Source of the DNA: a virus | Direction: 5' to 3' (one strand) | Virus record (IMG/VR): IMGVR_UViG_3300033149_006435 | Location: 1-48,755 of that record | DNA: 48,755 nucleotides | Part shown: piece after piece, positions 9,596 through 16,961 of the stretch | Layout: every line of letters begins with the position of its first letter | Numbering within the stretch: the first letter of the stretch is position 1 | The notes under the pieces: generated by a model | What the model was told of the DNA's origin: nothing | The model's input: only the letters and a program-made list of their open reading frames with translations | Databases searched by the model: none | Program-made: the position numbers and the translations under genes

Positions 9596-9812
9596 TTATA
9601 GCTCCTTCCACGTCCCATGTTATATGAACTTTGCGTGCTATGATGAGACCTACCAAGATGTCCTTATCATCCCTCTCCAAGCCATCTACTACATCGCTGA
9701 GGATGGCAGAGAGGAAATCGTTCCTCAAACCCCAGTGTACCTTCTTGTCCAGTCTCGCCTTAATACCTGGCGGCACGTCCGCTATTACTCGTACTCGTCC
9801 TTCAGCTGACAT
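9570..9812 (-). CDS. small ribbon-helix-helix-like protein
   Basis: An 80-residue protein. The N-terminal half, a beta stretch RVRVIADVPPGIKARLDKKV followed by two predicted helices (residues 26-47), has the shape of a ribbon-helix-helix DNA-binding domain. The assignment is by pattern only. ATG at 9812 follows GGAGA at about 8 bases. It is the first gene after a strongly folded 120-base intergenic RNA segment, so that element may control its expression. It is a candidate for the protein that binds the genome's palindromes, though nothing in the sequence links them. Confidence 0.65.
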   Translation of the reverse strand: MSAEGRVRVIADVPPGIKARLDKKVHWGLRNDFLSAILSDVVDGLERDDKDILVGLIIARKVHITWDVEGAISDQSQRLG

Positions 9813-9835
9813 ACTATTCGTCTCCGATTATTTAT

Positions 9836-9958
9836 GACGAGCGGGGCGGGCCGGATTACCACGTTGCCTTACCTAGAACTGAGACTAGTAAGGTCGTACC
9901 GGCCCGAAGTGTTCTTCAGACATAATGGCCTCAGTTGTATAGCCGTCGCCCCGTCGTC
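9836..9958 (-). ncRNA. candidate structured RNA with loop-to-loop pseudoknot
   Basis: No gene fits the 157 bases between 9813 and 9969. Read on the minus strand, they fold as follows. An outer stem pairs 9836-9848 with 9947-9958 (GACGA and GGGGC with their complements, small bulges). A small arm at about 9906-9917 is GAAG-AACA-CTTC. A GC stem pairs GGGCCGG at 9848-9854 with CCGGCCC at 9899-9905. Inside this stem is a 9-bp hairpin (9867-9876 with 9885-9893) with one bulge. Its 8-base loop contains CTCAGTT, exactly complementary to AACTGAG at 9930-9936. It lies just upstream of the gene starting at 9812. It could be a cis leader or a processed RNA; no known class was recognised. Confidence 0.6.
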
Positions 9959-9969
9959 AAAGGCAGTTG

Positions 9970-10398
9970 TTACGCCGCCGGCGGATTGCACCGGACAATG
10001 GCGTTACTGGCAGGATACTCGTCGGTGGCCTCTCTCGTCTCCACCACAGCATACCCCTCTTTCCCTTTCCAGGAGGGAATCTCCCTATTGCCGTTCTTGT
10101 CTTCTTCTCCGAGCTCTAGCTTCTTGGTAATCTCGCAACCAAAAGCTCTGCAAAACTGCTGCATGTTTCCTTGATACATGTTGTCGATGCCTTCATCCTC
10201 TCCTGTAGGGAAGACTAGATAGTGATTGAATATGGCGCTGTTCCTATCCATAGCTCCCTTAAGAGAGACTGTAATCATCTTGTTGCCGGCCTTGCTCTCG
10301 CCAAAGACGGCCTTTACAATGACGAGTTTCTGTTCTCCGTCCTCTAAAAGGACTGGAGGTGTGTAGTCGTTGGCGAAGGCAATGTCTACATAGTCCAT
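9970..10398 (-). CDS. DUF669-like single-stranded DNA-binding protein
   Basis: A 142-residue protein. The start at 10398 is chosen because AAAGGAG from the adjacent palindrome lies 7 bases upstream; a longer reading to 10440 would run through the palindrome. Features fit DUF669, a phage family acting as ssDNA-binding protein: a short N-terminus, SKAGNKMI, a FCRAFG segment near residue 80, and WKGKEGYAVVETR followed by YPASNAI near the end. Its place between the DEDDh exonuclease and the polymerase block supports a replication or recombination role. Confidence 0.7.
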   Translation of the reverse strand: MDYVDIAFANDYTPPVLLEDGEQKLVIVKAVFGESKAGNKMITVSLKGAMDRNSAIFNHYLVFPTGEDEGIDNMYQGNMQQFCRAFGCEITKKLELGEEDKNGNREIPSWKGKEGYAVVETREATDEYPASNAIVRCNPPAA

Positions 10399-10407
10399 GC
10401 TTTTCTC

Positions 10408-10430
10408 CTTTGGTAAATAATTTACAGAAG
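10408..10430 (-). promoter_or_regulatory. 23-bp palindrome, copy 2 of 9
   Basis: Same element as at 4292, but with one changed base in one arm (ACAGAAG instead of ACCGAAG) and the centre base opposite to the other copies relative to transcription. It lies between the exonuclease stop (10437) and the DUF669-like start (10398) and supplies AAAGGAG as ribosome site. Confidence 0.8.
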
Positions 10431-10436
10431 GGTGGT

Positions 10437-11036
10437 TCATCCAAGCTCAAGCGCCTCTCTTACTTCATCGGCAATCCTCCTTTCTACTTGTACGAAGACA
10501 TCCTTAGCTAGCTTAGCGTCGTACAAGGCCCCATGTGCCTTCTCCTTATCAACAGTTACACCTATATGCTCGGCAACTGTAGTAAGACTAAAGTTAGGTA
10601 TACGTGGCCTCTCTGCACGTAGAGCATACGCCGCTAGAAGCATGACGTCCAATGGAGGGTGGAAGAACCAGGAGCCAAAGTACCTATCATTGTTCTTCTT
10701 AAACCACTCCCTTGTTACGTCTACATCAAAATAGGCATTGTAGCCAACCCAATGGAGCTTGTCCGTCTTCTCATACCTATCCACATATCTACTAAGCAGC
10801 TCGATAAACCCCTCATGCGCCTTGGCAGGAGGCAACCACTGCTTAACCTCATCTTCCGTAACACCGTGGACTTTCATGGCCTCTCTATCAATCACGTCTT
10901 CTGGAAAAGGCCTCATCCTGAAGTCAAACTCCTCTGTAAGCTTGCCGTTTACCTCGATCAAGCCAGCCAACTGTATAACTCCATGCTTCTTCGAATCCAG
11001 CCCGGTGGTCTCTGTATCTATAAAGATACACTTCAT
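10437..11036 (-). CDS. DEDDh 3'-5' exonuclease (DnaQ/ExoX-like)
   Basis: A 199-residue protein with the classic exonuclease I motif FIDTETTGL at residues 5-13. A second acidic motif, YNAYFDVD, lies near residue 100, and the C-terminal H-x4-D pair is AHGALYDA near residue 170, which places it in the DEDDh class. These enzymes remove nucleotides from 3' ends in proofreading, repair or primer removal. The polymerase at 5507 already has its own proofreading domain, so this is a separate activity. Its start shares a 4-base overlap with the preceding gene. Confidence 0.9.
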   Translation of the reverse strand: MKCIFIDTETTGLDSKKHGVIQLAGLIEVNGKLTEEFDFRMRPFPEDVIDREAMKVHGVTEDEVKQWLPPAKAHEGFIELLSRYVDRYEKTDKLHWVGYNAYFDVDVTREWFKKNNDRYFGSWFFHPPLDVMLLAAYALRAERPRIPNFSLTTVAEHIGVTVDKEKAHGALYDAKLAKDVFVQVERRIADEVREALELG

Positions 11037-11371
11037 TTCTTCCTACCTCCCTTCTTCGAGGCTGGCTGCTCCCTCTTCTCCCCAAGATCGGGATACAACG
11101 GCCCGCTGCCCGCGCTCTTCTTTTGGTCACTGATGGACTCTGTCTCTGTCGCCATGTACGCCAGGAAGTCTTGGTGAGTAACTATTGGCGTCTCCTTTTC
11201 TACAGAGGAGTTGAGGAAGTCCACAAAGTACGTAACGCCGTGAGCAGGACCTATAGGAAAGCGTTGGCCGAACTCGTCGACTATCCACGCCCTTTTATTG
11301 GCGACTATGATGTTAGCTATATAGCTGAAGTTGACATAGTCCCCTTTCTGAGTTTGATAAAACTGTATCAC
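11033..11371 (-). CDS. hypothetical protein in recombination block
   Basis: A 112-residue protein; no family was recognised. The first 75 residues look like a compact beta-rich domain (FSYIANIIVANKRAWIVDEF). The last 35 are charged and low complexity, ending in KKGGRKK. The start is GTG at 11371, preceded by GAGGAGG at 7 bases. The stop overlaps the exonuclease start by 4 bases, so the two are probably translationally coupled. It lies between the Sak4-like ATPase and the exonuclease and may be an accessory factor of one of them (inference from position). Confidence 0.7.
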   Translation of the reverse strand: MIQFYQTQKGDYVNFSYIANIIVANKRAWIVDEFGQRFPIGPAHGVTYFVDFLNSSVEKETPIVTHQDFLAYMATETESISDQKKSAGSGPLYPDLGEKREQPASKKGGRKK

Positions 11372-11395
11372 TGCGCTGCCTCCTCTTCTCTGAAG

Positions 11396-12256
11396 TTAAA
11401 ATAAAGGCGGCTTGTCCTCCGCTTCCTTTTCAAGGCCGACCTTTATCATCAGTTTCTTGATATTAAACTCTTCATACTTATTCAAATAGGGGGAGTTCTT
11501 GCCGCTTGGTACCTGTGCCAGCCTTGATTTAGCTATTATATTGCCGTCATTCTGTGTTAAGAGACGTACGGTATTACCTTTGGAGCTGGGCACCGCTTCT
11601 GCCCTATACACCTCGTCAAACATAGGCGGTATTTGCTCCTTCAACTTTCCCGTCAGTAGTGGCAAGGTGAGTATCCTCTCATTATCTCCATAGACCTCAG
11701 TAACCTCATGGCATATGAGATAGCAATTGCAAGGGAGGGAGAGGAAGTCGTCCAACGCCAGCTTCAACGCTTCCATCTGTATTTGCCAGTCTTTTTGGTC
11801 AGGTGTCATTTTCTTATTTATAATATAGTCATTATCTGGCATCATCTTCCCGCCAGTTTTTCTCACCTGATCCATAATACTCAGTGCCCATGTTGTAGCT
11901 GAGTCAAACACTAACGTACCCACTGCGTCAAAGTAGCCGCTGTTAGCCTTCTCCTTAAAGTCCTTTTGCCACCTATTGAACGTAGTCTCTTGCTGGCCGG
12001 CCTTGATACGGGAGCCGAAGGCACCCTCGAACCTAGCGTCCACGTTGATATTCTTCCCATCCACATATCTCTTAATAGGCGCCCAGCCGTGCCTATCAAA
12101 AGAGTATACGTGGACTGGCTTGGGGCAAGTCAGGATAGCCGACGTCTTCCACGTGCCTGCCTGCCCGTAGACCATAGTGTTATACCCTACTGACTCCATC
12201 TTCTGATACTGCTCGTGCACTTCTTGAGCAGTCTTGTTGATATTCAGTCTATCCAT
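11396..12256 (-). CDS. Sak4-like RecA-fold recombination ATPase (AAA_24)
   Basis: A 286-residue P-loop ATPase. Walker A is GQAGTWKTS at residues 31-39, with Trp in place of the usual Gly before Lys. Walker B is LVFDSAT near residue 115, and a polar patch ICHEV near 180 fits sensor regions of the family. The short RecA-core layout matches AAA_24/Sak4 proteins, which promote single-strand annealing or exchange in phages. It is flanked by a PD-(D/E)XK nuclease and close to a DUF669-like ssDNA-binding protein, the usual partners of Sak4. Confidence 0.85.
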   Translation of the reverse strand: MDRLNINKTAQEVHEQYQKMESVGYNTMVYGQAGTWKTSAILTCPKPVHVYSFDRHGWAPIKRYVDGKNINVDARFEGAFGSRIKAGQQETTFNRWQKDFKEKANSGYFDAVGTLVFDSATTWALSIMDQVRKTGGKMMPDNDYIINKKMTPDQKDWQIQMEALKLALDDFLSLPCNCYLICHEVTEVYGDNERILTLPLLTGKLKEQIPPMFDEVYRAEAVPSSKGNTVRLLTQNDGNIIAKSRLAQVPSGKNSPYLNKYEEFNIKKLMIKVGLEKEAEDKPPLF

Positions 12257-12264
12257 CGCCCCTC

Positions 12265-13278
12265 CTATTTCCCTATATGTTTAACTGTAACTCCCTCTTC
12301 CTCTTCGTAGCTCCTTGGGTCCCACCTCTCCACTTTGAATCCTTGTGGAACCTCTTTACATCTAGACAGCGGGTTAGGCCAAGCGCTGCAGAAGTCGATG
12401 TAGGGGCATCCCCAATACTGCGAGCAGGCCTCGTGAGCCCCTGTGCAAGGGAAGCACTCCATCCTACTATCGCTAGGGCTACACTTGGAGAGCCTATCAA
12501 ATTCGTTACGTATGCTTAGGACAGCTTCTCTTGCCTCCCACAACCACGCGTTCATCATAACCATGCTCTTCCTAACAGGAACTCTAACATAGTCAGGGCC
12601 ATCTCTTTTGGTAAACCTAATACCGTTGACCTTAGCTCCCCACACTTTATTGCTTGGGTAGAGGCAATGGAGCACGTGTACATAGGTAGCCAAAGCGTGG
12701 GACATCTTCCACTTAGCCACCCACTGCCTACTGAAGGCTCCAGCTGTTGTCTTATGTTCCAGTATATAGACAGCGTCCGCGTGCGGCTCTTCTACCACTG
12801 TATCAAGGCGGTAATAAAGTTTGATCGACTCTCCATCATCGTCGACCCCAATAGGCACCGACCCTGCAACCTCGGTAAAGAGCACTCTCATACCCCTATC
12901 CTGCGCCCGGAACCTCTCTATATACCCTACCAACGCTTCAACTACATAGCCGGGACTTTTTGGAGCGTTCACCAAATCTTCGTCCGGGCCTATTAAGTCT
13001 CTATACTTCACCAAGAACTTCCTATAAGCGTCTGGCACAAACGGCTCCAGGGAGTCGGTCTCTAGTATAAGGTGCCAGTTGTCCATGATATGCGCCATGG
13101 CATAGTGCATACAATGACCAAAGTGTAGGTCGTTGCTGACTCTATCTCTCCTCCACCCAAGCACATACTCGTAGAAGTATTTCCTTTTACAAGAGAGGAA
13201 GGTGGTCAACTTGGAGGAGTCCGTAACGTCCCACGTGGGGTGGTACGGTATTGGGTAATCCTTCTCACTTAGGTCCAC
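12265..13278 (-). CDS. PD-(D/E)XK nuclease, Cas4/RecB-like with Fe-S cysteines
   Basis: A 337-residue protein. Catalytic elements of the PD-(D/E)XK fold are visible: an N-terminal SCKRKYFYEY helix, H54/H58 region GHCMHYAMAH, YYRLD near 160 and YILEHKTT near 175. Cys30 and a C-terminal group of cysteines (CFPCTGAHEAC, CPYIDFC) could bind an Fe-S cluster as in Cas4 and AddB. It is likely an exonuclease that generates recombinogenic ends for the Sak4-like ATPase 8 bases downstream. The start is GTG at 13278 behind AAAGGAAG, 14 bases inside the preceding gene. Confidence 0.85.
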   Translation of the reverse strand: MDLSEKDYPIPYHPTWDVTDSSKLTTFLSCKRKYFYEYVLGWRRDRVSNDLHFGHCMHYAMAHIMDNWHLILETDSLEPFVPDAYRKFLVKYRDLIGPDEDLVNAPKSPGYVVEALVGYIERFRAQDRGMRVLFTEVAGSVPIGVDDDGESIKLYYRLDTVVEEPHADAVYILEHKTTAGAFSRQWVAKWKMSHALATYVHVLHCLYPSNKVWGAKVNGIRFTKRDGPDYVRVPVRKSMVMMNAWLWEAREAVLSIRNEFDRLSKCSPSDSRMECFPCTGAHEACSQYWGCPYIDFCSAWPNPLSRCKEVPQGFKVERWDPRSYEEEEGVTVKHIGK

Positions 13279-13732
13279 GACGCTTCCTTTCGTACTTTAG
13301 CACCTTCCACGAAATCTCCGTATGCCCGCAAGGGTCGTAAAACTTCCCTTTGGCCACGATCACGTCGCGGCTGAGGTGCTGAGGTGAGATTACGTTATAC
13401 ATATGTTGGCGGCCTGACCTCTGGGCTAAGATAACCTTACCACTTTTCACTGCGCACGCGTACTCCCTCTCAGACCCCTTACTCATCGCCCAGCCGCTGA
13501 GCATAAGCATGATGTCGCTCCTACGTATGAGCTCCTCGTTCGCCGGCAGTAAGGCTTTATCTTCACTAAGGATTTTCTCAAAGTCACCAGTGTTCTTGTG
13601 AGGACAAATGACGGCGAAGCCGTTACTCACCCACCAAATGGCCTCGTTCTCTGCAGCAGTAATATTGGCCGCTATCTTTTCAAGAGTGTTGGCCCTATAA
13701 GGGCCGCTGATAAATACTACTCTATTATACAT
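13265..13732 (-). CDS. DUF4406 / nucleoside deoxyribosyltransferase-like protein
   Basis: About 155 residues when started at ATG 13732, which lies behind GGAGGAAGG; a longer reading to 13822 lacks a better site. FISGPYRA near residue 7 is the phosphate-binding loop of the nucleoside 2-deoxyribosyltransferase-like fold. A helix with N and E follows, then GFAVICPHKNTG, and finally MLMLSGWAMSKGSEREYACA, the typical DUF4406 ending with catalytic-type Glu. It may process nucleotides or nucleosides. Its start overlaps the preceding stop by 8 bases. Confidence 0.8.
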   Translation of the reverse strand: MYNRVVFISGPYRANTLEKIAANITAAENEAIWWVSNGFAVICPHKNTGDFEKILSEDKALLPANEELIRRSDIMLMLSGWAMSKGSEREYACAVKSGKVILAQRSGRQHMYNVISPQHLSRDVIVAKGKFYDPCGHTEISWKVLKYERKRRGPK

Positions 13733-14108
13733 CCTTCCTCCAGCTACTTTGGCACTGCGCCCCTCCAAGCATTTCAGTGTCTCCTGCCTCAAGTCTCTCC
13801 CTGACCAAGGCTGCCGCTGCACTAAGGTAAACTATAGCTCCATGTAGCTCCTCCAACACAGCTTCGAGAGACTCCAGCTCACTGCACTCATCCATCTTTT
13901 TAGCAACTTGCCCAAAGTGGAAGCCAACTCCGTACAGTCTGCCAGCTGTCATTATAATCTGGTCATGGAACGCTCTACCCTTACTATGTCGACGCTTGCC
14001 TTTACACTGCGAGGCTTGGTGAAGGGCAGCCAGCAATTCCGTTACTAAGACATCGTAGCCTGGATACGCAGCATATACTGCGTTGACCGCCATGTCTATA
14101 TCACTCAT
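13725..14108 (-). CDS. hypothetical protein
   Basis: A 127-residue protein started at ATG 14108, inside the ligase stop (8-base overlap). It is mostly helical. A central stretch with CKGKRRHSKGRAFHDQ (residues 35-50) and GVGFHFGQVAKKMDEC has conserved-looking His, Arg and Gly. The last 40 residues form one long amphipathic helix with EELHGAIVYLSAAAALVRER. It is not assigned to a family. A regulator or nucleotide-metabolism accessory is possible from context only. Confidence 0.65.
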   Translation of the reverse strand: MSDIDMAVNAVYAAYPGYDVLVTELLAALHQASQCKGKRRHSKGRAFHDQIIMTAGRLYGVGFHFGQVAKKMDECSELESLEAVLEELHGAIVYLSAAAALVRERLEAGDTEMLGGAQCQSSWRKDV

Positions 14109-14946
14109 CGATGACTCCCTTGAAAGATGGTGCATAAGGCACGCCGGCTGCCGTAAGCTCTTGGTATTCGACTACTATCGTTTTTCCAAGAAGCTCGGTA
14201 GGCCACCAGTCCTCCCTCTCTTGTGCAGTGAATCCAGTCCCTACCTTGAAGATAGTACCATCGTCCAGCACACACTCTACTGCACCCAGTGTACCCTTCT
14301 TATAACCATGGATACTCTCTTCTTCTATAGCTCGGAGGACGACGGCGGGAGTCAGCCTGCGTTTCTTGCTCTTCATTATCTCAGTACTTCTCTTCTCCAC
14401 ATACTTGCCGTCATACTTACGTATGATGATACCCTCATAGCCTTCATTCACCCATCTTTCTTTACAGCCCATAATCTCGTCAATGCCGGTGACGACGAGG
14501 GTAGGCACCACCTTAAGGTGGCGGAGCTTGTACTTCTCTATCGCCTTCTGCAAACTAATCATAACCATAGCTCGCTGACTCATGTCTGCACGATTATCAA
14601 TTATATCAAATATATGATACTCTATTATATCGTGGCTTGGGTGAAGATTGACGACACGGGAGGTTATGGAGGTTATGTCTCCCAAGGGAGTGTTATGGAC
14701 GTATAGCTCACCGTCTAGCAGTGCAGGGACTGCGGAGAATAGGTGCTTGACTTCTGTAAGTATGTGGGGCACCGAGACGATCTCATTGTCCTCACTACTC
14801 CTTAATGTTAGCGCTGTTACCTTGTCTATCTTTGTACGGCACCTGACGCCGTTTATTTTAGGCTGCACTAACACAGGGAAGCCCCATCTCTCCAGACGCC
14901 TTTCATCAAACTGGTAACAAAGCATGACTCCACTTCGCTTGCCCAT
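14101..14946 (-). CDS. ATP-dependent DNA ligase
   Basis: A 281-residue small ligase. The adenylated lysine motif is QPKINGVR (Lys29). Downstream are LLDGELYVH (motif III), YHIFDII (IIIa), EGIIIRKYDGKY (motif IV) and IMKSKKRR (motif V), then a C-terminal OB-fold (GAVECVLDDG, FKVGTGF). The N-terminal DNA-binding domain of large ligases is absent, as in many phage enzymes. GGAGGAGG lies directly upstream of ATG 14946. It seals nicks in the replication-recombination module. Confidence 0.93.
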   Translation of the reverse strand: MGKRSGVMLCYQFDERRLERWGFPVLVQPKINGVRCRTKIDKVTALTLRSSEDNEIVSVPHILTEVKHLFSAVPALLDGELYVHNTPLGDITSITSRVVNLHPSHDIIEYHIFDIIDNRADMSQRAMVMISLQKAIEKYKLRHLKVVPTLVVTGIDEIMGCKERWVNEGYEGIIIRKYDGKYVEKRSTEIMKSKKRRLTPAVVLRAIEEESIHGYKKGTLGAVECVLDDGTIFKVGTGFTAQEREDWWPTELLGKTIVVEYQELTAAGVPYAPSFKGVIDE

Positions 14947-14965
14947 CTTCCTCCTCCTACTATGC

Positions 14966-15229
14966 CTACAGCTTGTCTATACACTCCTCAATAACGCCGC
15001 CGAACTCTCTTATCTCGTCGAGAGCGTCCTCTATCTCCCCATACACGCCTCCTCGAGGTACCTTGTTTTCGGTTTCGTTTGGCGGCTTATCCTCGCCCTT
15101 GATAAGGCGCATAGTCTCCTGCATCCTGCCAGCTATGGTAGCCATCGCCTTGGCAACGACGGTGGCCTTCTCGGCTATACGAACTATCTCCAGCTCGCTT
15201 TTCGTCGCTCCAACATCTTCTTTAGGCAT
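14966..15229 (-). CDS. hypothetical helical protein
   Basis: An 87-residue protein with two predicted helices (residues 12-45 and 63-86) joined by a polar linker rich in Pro, Asn and Glu. No family was recognised. GAGGAG precedes ATG 15229. It lies just downstream of an intrinsic terminator, so it is the first gene of the recombination block proper and is reached by readthrough or an unseen promoter. A TTTGGTAAA half-site of the genome's palindrome lies 20 bases upstream (15251-15259). Confidence 0.6.
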   Translation of the reverse strand: MPKEDVGATKSELEIVRIAEKATVVAKAMATIAGRMQETMRLIKGEDKPPNETENKVPRGGVYGEIEDALDEIREFGGVIEECIDKL

Positions 15230-15270
15230 TGTATCTCCTCACGTTTAAACATTTGGTAAAACTTGCGAAG

Positions 15271-15297
15271 ATAAAAAGAGAGAGGGCTTGCGCCCTC
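15271..15297 (-). terminator. intrinsic terminator after 15312-15668
   Basis: On the minus strand GAGGGC-GCAA-GCCCTC (15297 to 15282) forms a stable hairpin with a GNRA tetraloop, followed by TCTCTTTTTATC. It lies 15 bases after the stop of the preceding gene and would limit transcription into the ligase block. Confidence 0.85.
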
Positions 15298-15311
15298 CCT
15301 CCTTTCCCGCC

Positions 15312-15668
15312 TTACTTCTTTTGCCGCTTCGCCTGAAGCTTCTCCAGCATGGCCGCCTGTGCCTCTGGGCTGAGGCTCTCGAAGTGAGCAACGGCCGCGT
15401 CTGTGGTGACGACAGCCCCTAGCCTGGAAACCACGCCAGGCCTATAGGCTTTCATCCTCTCTTTAATCTCCTTATCGGAGACCCCGGCCTCCAGCATCCG
15501 ACGAACGGCTGCGTTGACGCCTACTCGTATCTGCCCTTTGGCATTGTTGTAGACGACGTTTTCTCCAAAGAGAGAAACCATCTCTCTCAGGTCGGCGCCA
15601 AAGTCAAACTCTATTGCAAGACTACGGTTGACTTTGGGAGCACCGGTAACAACAGTCTCAGCAGGCAT
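15312..15668 (-). CDS. hypothetical phage protein, probably well expressed
   Basis: A 118-residue soluble protein. The core, FGADLREMVSLFGENVVYNN near residues 22-43 followed by RRMLEAGVSDKEIKERM, belongs to a type of short protein often seen beside phage replication genes; its function is unknown. A faint resemblance in layout to 24371-24775 was noted but not established. AAAGGAGG lies 4 bases before the ATG. It has a palindrome 60 bases upstream, a hairpin in its leader and an intrinsic terminator behind it, so it may be a separately controlled, abundant product. Confidence 0.75.
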   Translation of the reverse strand: MPAETVVTGAPKVNRSLAIEFDFGADLREMVSLFGENVVYNNAKGQIRVGVNAAVRRMLEAGVSDKEIKERMKAYRPGVVSRLGAVVTTDAAVAHFESLSPEAQAAMLEKLQAKRQKK

Positions 15669-15703
15669 AATGCCTCCTTTCGTGAGTAAGGGTTAGTAAA
15701 ATA

Positions 15704-15719
15704 CCATGCAACGGCATGG
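15704..15719 (-). other. leader hairpin upstream of 15668
   Basis: CCATGC-CGTT-GCATGG is a perfect 6-bp hairpin on the minus strand, followed by TATTTTACT. The T-tract is weak. It may be an attenuator or a stabilising leader hairpin. Confidence 0.4.
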
Positions 15720-15727
15720 CGGTCATC

Positions 15728-15750
15728 CTTCGGTAAATTATTTACCAAAG
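15728..15750 (-). promoter_or_regulatory. 23-bp palindrome, copy 3 of 9
   Basis: Same element as at 4292. Its right edge abuts the folded RNA segment 15750-15836. Unlike most copies, the next obvious start codon (15668) is 60 bases away. Confidence 0.85.
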
Positions 15751-15836
15751 GGGCTAACGGCGACGCTTGCCTATATTACGCAGCCGGGATCGGAGCTGCG
15801 GGGTTGCTGGGACGCAAGATCGCCGCCGATCGCCCC
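15750..15836 (-). ncRNA. candidate structured RNA, nested long stem
   Basis: The stretch between the stop at 15841 and the palindrome folds on the minus strand into a nested stem. GGGGC pairs GCCCC (15832-15836 with 15750-15754). CGGCGGCG pairs CGTCGCCG (15821-15828 with 15758-15765). CTTGC pairs GCAAG (15814-15818 with 15766-15770). A terminal CGCAGC/GCTGCG hairpin lies at 15779-15800. One pair is G-U on the minus strand but A-C on the plus strand, which favours leftward transcription. It contains no gene and no known RNA class was recognised. Confidence 0.55.
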
Positions 15837-15840
15837 GAAG

Positions 15841-16209
15841 CTATTCCTTATCTGGCCTCTCCCCAAACTTAATATCCTCAACGTCAGCTGTTGGTTGAAT
15901 CTCCGCCCATCTCCTGGCATCTGCCTCTATTTGAATCCGCCTGAGTAATGCCCTCTCACCCCTGCTCGTGGTTGCCCTGCCTACCATACTCTCCAAGAGC
16001 CGCTTAGCTTCAAGCGTGCTCCCAATCCTCTTCGTCATCTTGTTACTCTCCAAAACGATCACGTAGTCCTCCAACGCCTTGCGTTGAAGATCAGCTAAGC
16101 TAAGAGGAGGCTCCCCGTTGTCTATGTAAAACTGACAAAGAGTGGCCATTATCCTTATGTCCACGCGAGTCTCGAAAGTTCCCGACTTTACATTGCTTCT
16201 CCCCTTCAT
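15841..16209 (-). CDS. hypothetical protein
   Basis: A 122-residue basic protein. The start at ATG 16209 is chosen one base after the preceding stop, with GAAGGGG upstream; longer readings run into the preceding gene. After a basic N-terminus (MKGRSNVKSG), residues 10-45 (VDIRIMATLCQFYID, SLADLQRKALEDYV) resemble a strand-helix-helix DNA-binding arrangement. The second half is a charged helix. No family is named. It precedes the folded RNA at 15750-15836. Confidence 0.65.
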   Translation of the reverse strand: MKGRSNVKSGTFETRVDIRIMATLCQFYIDNGEPPLSLADLQRKALEDYVIVLESNKMTKRIGSTLEAKRLLESMVGRATTSRGERALLRRIQIEADARRWAEIQPTADVEDIKFGERPDKE

Positions 16210-16210
16210 A

Positions 16211-16444
16211 CTACGACCCCTTCTCTTCCGCCCTACGCGGTGCACCCTCCCTTGTTATTAGAAGCTCTATGTCTCCTTGCTGAAGGTCGGCGTCCGCAAG
16301 CCTATCATCTTCCCGCGACAATTTCGGCAATGGATAGACGGTGGTTTTACACGAAGGACAGTAGGCCTGAAGGTCGCCGTACTCCGCGTGTCTTTGTAAT
16401 CTCATGATACTGCCGCACTTGCTACACCTCGGGTTTTCCATCAT
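16211..16444 (-). CDS. zinc-ribbon protein
   Basis: A 77-residue protein with two CxxC knuckles, CSKC at residues 8-11 and CPSC near 29-32, forming a classic zinc ribbon. A charged tail carries ITREGAPRRAEEKGS. AAAGGAG precedes the tandem ATGATG start, so either Met can be used. The start shares ATGA with the stop of the upstream gene. It is one of at least six small zinc-binding proteins here. A DNA, RNA or protein adaptor role is possible. Confidence 0.75.
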   Translation of the reverse strand: MMENPRCSKCGSIMRLQRHAEYGDLQAYCPSCKTTVYPLPKLSREDDRLADADLQQGDIELLITREGAPRRAEEKGS

Positions 16445-16686
16445 GCTCTCCTTTGTAGATGGAGGCTAGTTGGTACGACGTATTCCTCGTCTTCCAAAGA
16501 GGCCCGCCATACGATGACCTGAGCAACCGCCTTCTCCTCCTGCTCCTTGCCATCGTCATACAAGCGGTGCTCGTCTGCATAGTAGCGTATAGCTCTGGCC
16601 AAAGCCTCTCTGGCGTCATTTTGTGCTATCTCCCTCCTCAGTCTCCGCACACGCCTCACATAACACCTTATCAACTTAGTAATCAT
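16441..16686 (-). CDS. hypothetical charged helical protein
   Basis: An 81-residue protein rich in Arg at its start (CYVRRVRRLRREIAQ) and Glu in the middle, largely one or two long helices. No family was recognised. It is connected on both sides by 4-base ATGA overlaps to the SWIM-finger and zinc-ribbon genes, so the three are probably coupled. Confidence 0.65.
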   Translation of the reverse strand: MITKLIRCYVRRVRRLRREIAQNDAREALARAIRYYADEHRLYDDGKEQEEKAVAQVIVWRASLEDEEYVVPTSLHLQRRA

Positions 16687-16961
16687 TTACGATGCTCCCT
16701 GTCGTCTTGGCGGATTACAACGTAGTCTAACTTCTTGCCATACCCAGCGGCAGCGTACCTTCTCTGCCTAAACGCTTTTACCATCTTGATATGCTTGCAG
16801 ACAGGCACGCGCGCCGGGCAGTTGCACGTATACCCTCCTCGCACTACTTTAACTATGTAGTGAGTAGGGTCGTTCTCCACCCACTTAACGACGTTGAACG
16901 TCATATCGTCTTGTGTACTTATCTCATACTCTATTCTTGGGTTTATCAGGATGTTGTGCAC
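16683..16961 (-). CDS. SWIM-type zinc finger protein
   Basis: A 92-residue protein with CNCPARVPVCKH near residues 46-57, the CxC...CxH signature of a SWIM zinc finger, preceded by the typical beta hairpin HYIVKVVRGGYT. SWIM fingers bind nucleic acids or proteins and occur in recombination accessory factors such as the Shu complex. The first codon is GTG at 16961 behind GAGGAG at a long spacing. An internal ATG at residue 20 has no ribosome site. It overlaps the preceding gene by 38 bases. Confidence 0.75.
   Translation of the reverse strand: MHNILINPRIEYEISTQDDMTFNVVKWVENDPTHYIVKVVRGGYTCNCPARVPVCKHIKMVKAFRQRRYAAAGYGKKLDYVVIRQDDREHRK

Noticed and set aside
9836-9958. Hammerhead ribozyme, suggested by CTGAAGA
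   Set aside because: The second conserved core half (GAAA) and a cleavage-site stem are missing.
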